25,170 nucleotides of DNA from assembly GCA_900752785.1 (NCBI GenBank), contig CAADWP010000147.1, forward strand, positions 1-25,170, given 5' to 3'. This document shows positions 1-5,876 of the stretch, in pieces; positions within the stretch are counted from its first letter, which is position 1; each line of letters begins with the position of its first letter. Below the pieces are notes generated by a model. The model did no database searches, was not told the DNA's origin, and was given only the letters and a program-made list of their open reading frames with translations. This stretch comes from an uncultured Ruminococcus sp. Its GTDB lineage: Bacteria; Bacillota; Clostridia; Oscillospirales; Ruminococcaceae. The position numbers were made by a program, and so were the translations under genes.

Positions 1-1
1 G

Positions 2-574
2 CTGGAAATTGCAATCGTACTTGTGCATCACACACGAAAGTGTGCCGATAGCGATCCGTTTAATATGATTTCGGGTTCGACAGGATTAAGCGGTTGTGTT
101 GATGGAAGTATGGTTCTTGTAGAAACCAAACGGGGCAGTCGAAAAGCAAAGCTGCACTGTGTCGGACGTGACATTGAAAATGCTGAAATCAATTTGCTGT
201 TCGACAGCAAGTTGAAAAAATGGAACGTCACTGACGAACCGACTGCTCCAAAAAACAAGGACAACATTTTTCTCTCTGCTGTTTACCTGTTCATAAAAGT
301 GAGGAGTCATTTCGAGGGTACGGCTACAGAATTAGTTGAGCAATTGAAATCAGTTACTGATGAAGAATTCTTCGCAAACCGAGTAACCCGTGACCTTGTT
401 CAGAACGGTTACGAAATGAGTAAATATGGAATTGATTTTAAACATAAGCGTACTCATTCGGGTAGAATAATATGTCTTGATTATCGTGCGGAGCGTGACG
501 GTAGTGACGGTAAAAACGGCAGCGGAGTTACTGTCACAAAACAGCTTGTGGAAGTGTCACAAACGTCTATATAG
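2..574 (+). CDS. RepA-like AAA/RecA-fold ATPase, C-terminal part (5' end outside window)
   Basis: The frame is open from base 2, so this is the 3' end of a longer gene. About 190 codons are visible. The first visible residues, LEIAIVLVHHTRK, followed by DPFNMISGSTGLSGCVDGSMVL, match the late core of RepA-type hexameric helicase/ATPases (AAA_25 family) of plasmids and integrative elements: the hydrophobic strand ending in HH-T-K, then the GSxGL...D loop. The Walker A motif would lie upstream of the window. The tail (residues about 85 to 190) is charged, resembling the winged or helical C-terminus of such proteins, and ends in a Gly/Ser/Thr-rich stretch. Known role of the family: replication or mobilisation ATPase on an element. 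A GTG codon at 23 is internal to the family core and should not be taken as the start. Its position upstream of ribbon-helix-helix genes and a serine recombinase fits a mobile element. Confidence 0.75.
   Translation: MEIAIVLVHHTRKCADSDPFNMISGSTGLSGCVDGSMVLVETKRGSRKAKLHCVGRDIENAEINLLFDSKLKKWNVTDEPTAPKNKDNIFLSAVYLFIKVRSHFEGTATELVEQLKSVTDEEFFANRVTRDLVQNGYEMSKYGIDFKHKRTHSGRIICLDYRAERDGSDGKNGSGVTVTKQLVEVSQTSI
495..512 (+). repeat. Tandem 9-bp repeat GTGACGGTA x2, with an inverted copy at 637-645
   Basis: GTGACGGTA occurs twice head to tail at 495-503 and 504-512, inside the end of the ATPase gene. The exact inverse TACCGTCAC follows at 637-645 in the noncoding stretch. Iteron-like repeats near a RepA-type gene can be replication-initiator sites, but two codon-phase repeats inside a gene may be coincidence. 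Confidence 0.35.
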
Positions 575-1060
575 CGTTGAATGCAGGGCGTGTCAGTAGA
601 AATCAGGAATCATTTTTTGCTGTCACGGTTCGATGTTACCGTCACGCATAAATCAGGGCGAATACCGCCCGAATTTGCCCTCAGATTTTAAGTCGGGAAA
701 GTATCAGAAGAGGACACAAAAACGGCACACAGGGCAACGTGGAGCGTTTGTGAGCAAATCAATAAAATCTGAGAAATGTTGATGAAAAGAAACTACCTGA
801 CATATTGCACAAATTCATCTTATGAGGGAGGCTCAGGAACTCCAAGTAATGTATAGCAGGTTAAAGCGCGGTGACCGCGCGTTCACAGCGGACGGCAAAG
901 CCGACCGCATATTAGGGTATTTCACGCAGGTGTTGTTCATTATATCAGGTGGCTGTGAAAAAAGGAGGTGTTACACTTACAGCTACCATTCAAGGAAATT
1001 TTGCTTGAAATAGGCAAAAATTACGGTTCAAACCATGTTAACGAAAAAGGAGGACGAAAT
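575..1060. other. 486-bp noncoding region with two hairpins
   Basis: No convincing gene is seen. It contains a 15-bp palindrome, GCGCGGTGACCGCGC (866-880), and a second hairpin just after it, GCGGACGGC-AAA-GCCGACCGC (888-908, one mismatch). An inverse copy of GTGACGGTA lies at 637-645. A short open frame at 822-1013 (possible ATG at 849) runs through both hairpins. It has no well-placed ribosome binding site and no recognisable protein. The region could be an origin, transfer or leader segment of the mobile element. Confidence 0.5.
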
Positions 1061-1471
1061 ATGAGTAAAAAAGAGAGACAGGCGGTCTGGCTTTATCCCG
1101 AAACGAAAAAGCTGATTGATACACACATGACCGAAGACAATTGCAAATCTCAGAGTGAATATATTGAGAAAGCCGTGAAGTTCTATACAGGCTATCTCGA
1201 CAGCAATTCCGCACTCGCTACTGAGTATATGTCGAGAGTTCTCGTGTCAATTATGAATTCAGAGCTGAAGGGTTCTGAGCAGCGTATATGCCGACTGTTA
1301 TTCAAAATCGCTGTAGAGGTTGGTGCGTTGACTCACCTTCATGCAGCCGAAAGTGATATAGATGAAGAAGTTCTTACCAAACTCAGAGCGATGTGTACTA
1401 ACGAGGTACGCAGCATAAATGGAATAATTGACTTCGAGAGCGCTATCAAATATCAAAGGAGTGACGGATAA
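1061..1471 (+). CDS. Ribbon-helix-helix-like DNA-binding protein (136 aa)
   Basis: The start is ATG 1061, preceded by AAGGAGG (about 1047-1053) at proper spacing. The frame is open back to 968 but has no equally good start there. The first 50 residues (KKERQAVWLYPETKKLID...SQSEYIEKAVKFYTGYL) have the shape of a ribbon-helix-helix domain: a short beta strand, then two helices with the S-x-x-E-Y-I-E-K-A pattern. The rest (residues 55-136) is helical and resembles the second half of the next gene's product in size. The stop codon overlaps the next start (TAATG), so the two are translationally coupled. The pair may be paralogous partners acting as a hetero-oligomeric repressor or plasmid-partition-type regulator of the element. 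That role is inference from fold and context. Confidence 0.7.
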   Translation: MSKKERQAVWLYPETKKLIDTHMTEDNCKSQSEYIEKAVKFYTGYLDSNSALATEYMSRVLVSIMNSELKGSEQRICRLLFKIAVEVGALTHLHAAESDIDEEVLTKLRAMCTNEVRSINGIIDFESAIKYQRSDG

Positions 1472-1887
1472 TGGCAGAGGAAAAAATCAGAACAGGAATC
1501 AGTATTAGCAAGGATCTGCTTGCTGAATGTGATAGGTATCTTGATGACAGCGTATACACAAATCGTTCGGAGCTTATCGAAGCGGCGTTGAAATTTTTCC
1601 TTGCAGCAAGAAATATTTCTAAGAAGTCGGAGGTACTTGTACCGAAGCTTGCTGAGTGTATTGCCGCTGAGAACGACAGAATAATTTCAAAGTTGTCAAA
1701 AGGTATGTTCAGATATGCTGTAGAGCTTGAAGTCCTTATTGAAATTCTTGAGGCAACGTTCGAGCTTAATAAAAATCAGCTCAAGGAGATAAGGCGTAAT
1801 GCTGTAAACAACGTTCGCAGGGCAAGAGGAAAGATTAATCTTGATGATCTGATCGCAAGAGCAGATAAAGAAGTCAATAGCTTGTAG
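1471..1887 (+). CDS. Ribbon-helix-helix transcriptional regulator (138 aa)
   Basis: ATG 1471 overlaps the upstream stop by one base. Residues 5-45 (KIRTGISISKDLLAECDRYLDDSVYTNRSELIEAALKFF, quoted in part) form a clear CopG/MetJ-type ribbon-helix-helix domain: a strand with alternating Arg/Thr/Ile/Ser, helix 1, then the N-R-S-E-L-I-E-A-A start of helix 2. Residues 50-138 are predicted helical with many Glu/Lys/Arg and are unlike short antitoxins, so this is a longer accessory form typical of Firmicute integrative elements. Dimers would bind operator DNA in the element. No toxin gene is adjacent, which argues against a toxin-antitoxin pair and for regulation of element maintenance or transfer. 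Confidence 0.8.
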   Translation: MAEEKIRTGISISKDLLAECDRYLDDSVYTNRSELIEAALKFFLAARNISKKSEVLVPKLAECIAAENDRIISKLSKGMFRYAVELEVLIEILEATFELNKNQLKEIRRNAVNNVRRARGKINLDDLIARADKEVNSL

Positions 1888-1941
1888 TCAGTTTTGCACA
1901 GTATCAACTGCAAAAATTTATTGCCGTTGGTGAATAGACTT

Positions 1942-1988
1942 CCACAGAAAAGTGTGGTATCCTTGTAGGCTGACAAGGAGGTGACCAC
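1942..1988 (+). promoter_or_regulatory. Two hairpins over the ribosome binding site of the DUF6809-like gene
   Basis: CCACA(1942-1946)...TGTGG(1953-1957) is followed by CCTTGT(1961-1966)...ACAAGG(1973-1978). The right arm of the second hairpin is the first part of the Shine-Dalgarno sequence AAGGAGG, 8 bases before ATG 1989. The hairpin would therefore compete with ribosome binding. A regulatory role is inference. Confidence 0.4.
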
Positions 1989-2270
1989 ATGAAAATATTG
2001 GAGGATTTTTACTATGGCGATATACGACCGTCCGAGCGATGTGTGAAAAAGGACAGCGAGTATGATCGAATGCGAAAGGAGTGGCAAAAGCTTCACGAAG
2101 CATTTACTGAGAATTTTTCTGAGGACGAGATGAAAAAATTCAATGAACTTATCGACCTTCAAGGTCATATGTCTGAGATCGTTGCTGCTGAGAATTATAT
2201 GCAAGGCTTCCGTCATGGAGCAGAAATGATTCTCGATGTGCTGTTCGGTGAAAGTAAAAATATCAAGTAA
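1989..2270 (+). CDS. DUF6809-like small protein (93 aa)
   Basis: The start is ATG 1989 with AAGGAGG eight bases upstream. The product opens MKILEDFYYGDIRPSER, the conserved opening of a family of small proteins of unknown function (DUF6809) that is common in Firmicute conjugative and integrative elements. It continues as a helical, charged protein with the pattern SEYDRMRKEWQKLHEAF, a middle FSEDEMKKFNELIDLQ segment and an ending A-E-N-Y-M-Q-G-F-R-H-G-A-E-M. No enzymatic motif is visible. The family has no established function, and position among mobile-element genes suggests an accessory role. The family name is from memory of its opening motif and is likely but unchecked. Confidence 0.75.
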   Translation: MKILEDFYYGDIRPSERCVKKDSEYDRMRKEWQKLHEAFTENFSEDEMKKFNELIDLQGHMSEIVAAENYMQGFRHGAEMILDVLFGESKNIK

Positions 2271-2280
2271 AACGACCATT

Positions 2281-2320
2281 AGAGACTACAGAGAGGCCAG
2301 CTCGTCCTCTCTGAATCTCT
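2281..2320 (+). other. Imperfect stem-loop after the DUF6809-like gene
   Basis: AGAGA-ctac-AGAGAGG (2281-2296) can pair with CCTCTCT-gaa-TCTCT (2306-2320), leaving an internal bulge and a nine-base loop. No T-run follows on the plus strand, so this is not a standard intrinsic terminator. It may act as a leader structure for the next two frames. Confidence 0.4.
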
Positions 2321-2348
2321 TGAAATAAAATAACAGGAGGTATAGAAA

Positions 2349-2393
2349 ATGTATCAGACGAATAAAACACAGGACGTATTGATAGGAGTGTGA
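2349..2393 (+). CDS. Possible 14-codon leader peptide
   Basis: ATG 2349 is preceded by a good ribosome binding site (ACAGGAGG, 2333-2340, spacing about 8). It encodes MYQTNKTQDVLIGV and stops at TGA 2391-2393, five bases before the proposed start of the next protein in another frame. It could be a translational-coupling leader, or the true N-terminus of the downstream protein now separated by a frameshift. Length alone makes it uncertain. Confidence 0.4.
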   Translation: MYQTNKTQDVLIGV

Positions 2394-2397
2394 TAAT

Positions 2398-2727
2398 ATT
2401 TTAAAAGATGTAAAAATTATAAAGAAAGACACAAATTTACTGGCAAAACCGTTGTGCATGGATAACCCCGAGATTCAGGCAGCGGAATACCACGACCATT
2501 ATATTGACGGAGTGACCTACAGAGTGTGGTCTGCATTTGAGGGTAAGACAAAAGCAGAGAAAAGTCTCGGAGAGCTTATGCTCCGCAGGCTCGAATCGGG
2601 AGAAGATGTTGAAGAAGTCGTAGACGAATATGAACTGGAGATCCAGCGTATCAACGAGGAAACTTGTAAATTATTTGAAGATAATATTGATATGTCTGGG
2701 GAAGAAATAATGCTGCTGAATCTATAG
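2398..2727 (+). CDS. Small acidic protein of unknown function, apparent non-standard ATT start
   Basis: The frame is open from just after TAG 2383-2385 to the stop at 2725-2727. Protein-like sequence (LKDVKIIKKDTNLLAKPL) is already present well before the first conventional start codons (TTG 2452, ATG 2458), and neither of those has a ribosome binding site. AGGAG at 2384-2388 is nine bases before ATT 2398, so initiation at ATT, or coupling to or frameshifting from the 14-codon frame ending at 2393, best explains the sequence. A caller limited to ATG/GTG/TTG would give 91 aa from 2452. The body contains M-D-N-P-E-I-Q-A-A-E-Y-H-D-H-Y-I-D-G-V-T-Y-R-V, then an acidic Glu-rich helix. I do not recognise a function; it travels with the mobile element genes. 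Confidence 0.55.
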   Translation: MLKDVKIIKKDTNLLAKPLCMDNPEIQAAEYHDHYIDGVTYRVWSAFEGKTKAEKSLGELMLRRLESGEDVEEVVDEYELEIQRINEETCKLFEDNIDMSGEEIMLLNL

Positions 2728-2738
2728 TCCGTATTTAA

Positions 2739-2898
2739 GAGCCTGTTTAGTATCTCCCCGTGCACGTCTTTTCGGCAAATTTTGCCGATTGCTGCGTTGA
2801 AAAAGCTCACCATACGACAGTATGCTTTCGCTTTTTCTCCTTGCACTCGTCAAAATTATGCTCGAAAATCCGCACACGGGGAGATACTAAACAGGCTC
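2739..2898. mobile_element. 160-bp MITE-like element with 24-bp perfect terminal inverted repeats
   Basis: GAGCCTGTTTAGTATCTCCC... (2739-2762) is the exact reverse complement of 2875-2898 over 24 bp. Both ends are flanked by TAA (2736-2738 and 2899-2901 reads TAA), consistent with a 3-bp target duplication. There is no transposase frame inside. The interior carries a 15-bp palindrome, CGGCAAATTTTGCCG (2773-2787). Ends beginning GAGCCTGTTT with a short TNA duplication resemble the IS1031-type group of the IS5 family, so a non-autonomous derivative mobilised by such a transposase is likely. The family assignment is inference from the ends only. Confidence 0.8.
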
Positions 2899-2962
2899 TA
2901 ACAAAAATCAAGAGTCCCATTTATTGATTCATACAAATTTTAGAACAGCAATCGGATTATGC

Positions 2963-2997
2963 TGGAATTACAGAGCCGAATGTGGTATAATTGGCTC
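2963..2997 (+). promoter_or_regulatory. Probable recombinase promoter with inverted repeat around the -10 box
   Basis: A perfect TATAAT (2986-2991) lies 48 bases before the recombinase start, with a weak -35 candidate TGGAAT (2963-2968) 17 bases upstream. GAGCC (2973-2977) and GGCTC (2993-2997) flank the -10 box as an inverted repeat and could be an operator. A later hairpin CTGCT...AGCAG (3018-3035) encloses the ribosome binding site AAAGGAG. Confidence 0.5.
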
Positions 2998-3039
2998 GTA
3001 AGGCTATGCGTGTCCGGCTGCTGAGAAAGGAGCAGAAAT

Positions 3040-4659
3040 ATGGATAAACAGCAGCATTACAGCGCAGCGCTCTATTGCAGACTTTCGGTTGACGATGGAA
3101 ACTATGGCGGAAGCGGAAGCGTAAGCATCGAAACGCAGAAAATTATGCTTGAGCAGTACTGCAAGGATCACGCAATCAAAGATTACACTTATTATTGTGA
3201 CGACGGTTCGTCAGGAACTAATTTCAACAGGCCATCGTTTCAGCAGATGTATAACGACGTCAACAACGGCAAAATCAACCTTGTTATCGTGAAAGACCTG
3301 TCCCGATTCGGAAGAAATTATATCGAGGTGGGAGCATATGTTGAGGAATTCAAGGAAAGCGGAGTACGATTTATAGCCGCTGATGACAACTATGATTCAC
3401 TGGTAAACAGTGATGATCTGATGTTCCCAATGAAGAATGTTATCAACGAGCTGTACGCCCGTGACGTTTCTAAAAAGACCAAAGCCGCTAAGAAAGCTAA
3501 AGCTCGTGCAGGTCAGTATATTGGTTCAAAGCCGCCGTTCGGCTACAAGCTTGACCCGAACGACCGACATCATCTGATAATTGACGAGCCTGCCGCAGAG
3601 GTTGTCCGCAGGATATTCAGGCTGGCGGCAGAGGACGTAGGTTACAATAAAATGGCAAAAAAATTTCGGGCAGAGAAAGTCCTTACTCCGATAGCATACT
3701 TCAATTTACACAATCCCGATTACTTCAAGTCCGACTACTGGCGAAAGGAATTTGACTGGCACGTTACCTCTATCCGTGTGATTCTCAACAACGAGGTTTA
3801 CCTCGGAAAGCTTGTGTACGGTAAGCAGCGATGCAAGTCTATGAAAAGCAAAAGCGTTGTTAAGAATCCGAGAGAGGACTGGATAATTGTTGATGACTGC
3901 CATGAGCCTGTTATCAGTCAGGAGTTGTGGGATACTGTGCAGAAGATACTTAATTCCAAGCATCGTCCTGCCAAAACTGGAGAGGTTCAGATGTTCGCCG
4001 GACTGCTCTACTGTGCAGACTGCGGTCATGCACTCACCTACTCACAGAAGAAACGCAGTGACGGAACGTATCATGGTACATATTCCTGCTGGATGTACAA
4101 AACACACGGCAAGGAATACTGTGCCTCCCACTACATCACTTACAATATGATATACAATCTTGTGCTGATAGACGTTCAACGTATACTGTTCGAGCATCGC
4201 CGTAACGAAAAAGGCTTCAAGCGTTTTCTCGACAGCAAATATCAGTCGTCCACCGAACGTGAAGCCGCCGGACTTCAAAAGGAGTACGAGAAGAAACAGA
4301 AACGCTGCGTAGAGCTTGACAAGATCATCAGCAAGCTCTACGAGGACAGCGTACTGGGAAAGATTAGCGAGAGCCGTTTTGAAAGTATGTCACTGGAGTA
4401 CGAAAAGGAACAGGAAGAGATCCGCAAGAATCTGCCGGAGTTGAAATTAAGGATTGAAAAGCTGAAAGAGAAGTCCGATGCGGCGGACAAGTTCATAAAT
4501 GTAATACGCAAGTACACGATAATTGATAAGTTGGACGCTGCGATTCTTAACGAGCTTATTGACAAGATAGTAGTTCACCACAAGGAGAAATCCGAGGACG
4601 GCAGCACCTATCAGCAGATTGAGATTTTTTACCGGTTTATCGGCAGACTTGACGGATAA
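3040..4659 (+). CDS. Large serine recombinase (539 aa)
   Basis: This is a site-specific DNA integrase/excisionase of the large serine family. Residues 8-150 are the resolvase catalytic domain: YCRLS gives Arg14 and the nucleophile Ser16, and the KDLSRFGRN motif at 85-92 supplies the conserved Asp/Arg residues. Residues about 155-300 are the recombinase (DNA-binding) domain with SKPPFGY. A zinc ribbon follows with Cys325, Cys328, Cys350 and Cys361. Residues about 395-490 are a Glu/Lys-rich coiled coil, then a terminal domain. Length fits the Tn4451/TnpX-like and phage-type class (500-600 aa). Start ATG 3040 has AAAGGAG seven bases upstream. No truncation or frameshift is seen, so it may be active. 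It is the last gene before the tRNA fragment, the usual position of an integrase next to an attachment site. Confidence 0.95.
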   Translation: MDKQQHYSAALYCRLSVDDGNYGGSGSVSIETQKIMLEQYCKDHAIKDYTYYCDDGSSGTNFNRPSFQQMYNDVNNGKINLVIVKDLSRFGRNYIEVGAYVEEFKESGVRFIAADDNYDSLVNSDDLMFPMKNVINELYARDVSKKTKAAKKAKARAGQYIGSKPPFGYKLDPNDRHHLIIDEPAAEVVRRIFRLAAEDVGYNKMAKKFRAEKVLTPIAYFNLHNPDYFKSDYWRKEFDWHVTSIRVILNNEVYLGKLVYGKQRCKSMKSKSVVKNPREDWIIVDDCHEPVISQELWDTVQKILNSKHRPAKTGEVQMFAGLLYCADCGHALTYSQKKRSDGTYHGTYSCWMYKTHGKEYCASHYITYNMIYNLVLIDVQRILFEHRRNEKGFKRFLDSKYQSSTEREAAGLQKEYEKKQKRCVELDKIISKLYEDSVLGKISESRFESMSLEYEKEQEEIRKNLPELKLRIEKLKEKSDAADKFINVIRKYTIIDKLDAAILNELIDKIVVHHKEKSEDGSTYQQIEIFYRFIGRLDG

Positions 4660-4721
4660 CTGTAAAAATGCTATAATTAATTTAATGTAAAATAAAGGAG
4701 ATATGACGTCTCTTTAAATAC

Positions 4722-4760
4722 AACTCATGGTCGCCCGTTCGAATCGGGTCAGTAGCTCCA
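4722..4760 (+). other. 3' part of a tRNA gene (probably tRNA-Thr): element junction
   Basis: The sequence GGTC-GCCCG-TTCGAAT-CGGGT-CAGTAGC-T-CCA reads as a variable loop end, a complete T-arm (5-bp stem around TTCGAAT), the 3' acceptor strand, discriminator T and encoded CCA. The combination GGTC plus T-CCA resembles bacterial tRNA-Thr genes. No D-arm or anticodon arm is found upstream: the preceding bases cannot form the expected stem, and no matching GCTACTG 5' acceptor strand is present within 100 bases. A 3' tRNA remnant directly after an integrase gene is the signature of an attachment-site junction. Exact core limits cannot be set without the other end of the element. Confidence 0.65.
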
Positions 4761-4763
4761 ATG

Positions 4764-4798
4764 AAAAACCGCTTAAACTTATTGTTTGAGCGGTTTTT
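4764..4798 (+). terminator. Intrinsic terminator after the tRNA fragment
   Basis: AAAAACCGCTTAAAC pairs with GTTTGAGCGGTTTTT around a short loop and ends in a T-run. It probably belonged to the original tRNA transcript and now also ends the recombinase transcript, which has no terminator of its own. Confidence 0.85.
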
Positions 4799-5216
4799 AT
4801 TATAAATTTATAATAAAATTTAGAAACAATAATGTTATATTGACCGAACAAGTTTTTGCGATTTGTGGTAAATTGCGAAGAACGTCGAAAACAGCCGTTT
4901 GTGACCTATCGCACTTCAATGGATTTATAGGCAACACCACACAAAGATTGTGCGGTGTTGCCTATAGTAATTTTCAGTTATTTTTAATCACAATAAGTGG
5001 AAAACAAGTGACTTAGTATGAACACATTTCCAAGTCAGTTCATAGCTATAATCATCATAACTATAATTGCTATCTCATAATTATGATGCAGTATGTATGC
5101 CATTTGTTTTCCTTATGAAAAAAGAAATCAAACAGATTTTTGACTACAGTCATAAATCAGTAATAATTATTCAGGATTTTATAAATAACGCTGCACGTTA
5201 CATTGCGCCGAAAATA
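4799..5216. other. AT-rich intergenic region without a supported gene
   Basis: About 420 bases lie between the tRNA terminator and the restriction-operon promoter. They hold the 41-bp palindrome at 4926-4966 and a smaller inverted repeat CATCATAA/TTATGATG (5053-5060, 5081-5088). Open frames here (for example 5067-5255) lack a ribosome binding site and overlap the promoter, so I do not call them. Confidence 0.6.
4926..4966. repeat. 41-bp near-perfect palindrome (18-bp stem, 5-base loop)
   Basis: TATAGGCAACACCACACA (4926-4943), loop AAGAT, then TGTGCGGTGTTGCCTATA (4949-4966). The arms pair at 17 of 18 positions. No T-run follows and no gene ends nearby, so it does not look like a terminator. 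It resembles a REP-like or miniature mobile palindrome. Confidence 0.7.
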
Positions 5217-5245
5217 TTGACATTTCCAATTTGGTATGTTATACT
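5217..5245 (+). promoter_or_regulatory. Near-consensus promoter of the restriction-modification operon
   Basis: TTGACA (5217-5222), a 17-bp spacer and TATACT (5240-5245) lie about 50 bases before the first gene. Strength should be high. No obvious operator is seen between it and the start. Confidence 0.85.
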
Positions 5246-5295
5246 ATATAAATAAAGTTACATTTTACCCAAAACAAATTTTATTCGGAGGATTT

Positions 5296-5865
5296 ATGAA
5301 ACTAAACAAATTGGCTTCTGTCAGGACGGGGCTTGTTATCTCTCGTAAAGAATCTAAAGAATTCGGCTCAGGATACGAATATCGTCAGTTAAATCTTAAA
5401 TCTGTTTCTGATAATGGTGTCATTAACTTTAAAGATACTGTAAAATTTTATGCTTCAGAGAAGCTGGCAGAAAATTATCTTACACAAGTCGGAGATGTTA
5501 TTGTTAAGACCTCTGAACCTTACACCGCTTTGTATATTAAAGAAGAATATGCAGGACTTGTCATACCATCTCACTTTGTAATTATCCGCACAGATGAAAC
5601 AAAGGTGCTTCCAAAATACATCGACTGGTATCTGAATAAGGAACGTATTAAAAAAGCCTTCCGTATGAGCTGTACAGGAACTTTAAAACAAATCAAACCG
5701 AGAACAATTGCGGAAACCGAAATTAGATTACCAACTCTTGAACGTCAGAAACAGGTTGTTGAGCTATATGATATTTCCCGGCATGAAATACAATTGCTTG
5801 AAAAACTTATCAAACAGAAAGAAATATACTATAAATCACTTATAAATAAAGTAAACAGAATGTGA
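5296..5865 (+). CDS. Half-size type I specificity (HsdS-like) protein, one target-recognition domain
   Basis: The start is ATG 5296 with CGGAGG seven bases upstream; earlier in-frame codons overlap the promoter. The 189-aa product holds one target-recognition domain (residues about 1-145; Y-R-Q-L-N-L-K-S-V, G-D-V-I-V-K-T-S, then P-K-Y-I-D-W-Y-L-N and S-C-T-G-T-L-K-Q-I-K at about 125) and one helical conserved region (RLPTLERQKQVVELYDISRH onward, to 189). It corresponds to half of a standard HsdS. Such half-subunits can dimerise to give a functional, palindromic-site specificity, or may be remnants. It is the first gene of the operon, 11 bases before hsdM, and differs in sequence from either half of the downstream HsdS, so it is not a simple duplication. 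Confidence 0.85.
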   Translation: MKLNKLASVRTGLVISRKESKEFGSGYEYRQLNLKSVSDNGVINFKDTVKFYASEKLAENYLTQVGDVIVKTSEPYTALYIKEEYAGLVIPSHFVIIRTDETKVLPKYIDWYLNKERIKKAFRMSCTGTLKQIKPRTIAETEIRLPTLERQKQVVELYDISRHEIQLLEKLIKQKEIYYKSLINKVNRM

Positions 5866-5876
5866 GGTAAATAACA

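Noticed and set aside
822..1013. A 63-codon open frame (possible ATG at 849)
   Set aside because: No well-placed ribosome binding site, runs through two GC-rich hairpins, and the product resembles nothing I know.
1061..1887. A toxin-antitoxin pair made of the two ribbon-helix-helix genes
   Set aside because: Both products look like DNA-binding proteins and there is no toxin-like partner beside them.
4703..4717. A four-codon frame after AAAGGAGAT near the tRNA fragment
   Set aside because: Too short to support, and it lies at the element junction.
1..4760. A relaxase or conjugation gene set
   Set aside because: None is visible in the window; such genes may lie to the left.
5067..5255. A 62-codon frame in the region before the restriction operon
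   Set aside because: No ribosome binding site, and it overlaps the near-consensus promoter at 5217-5245.
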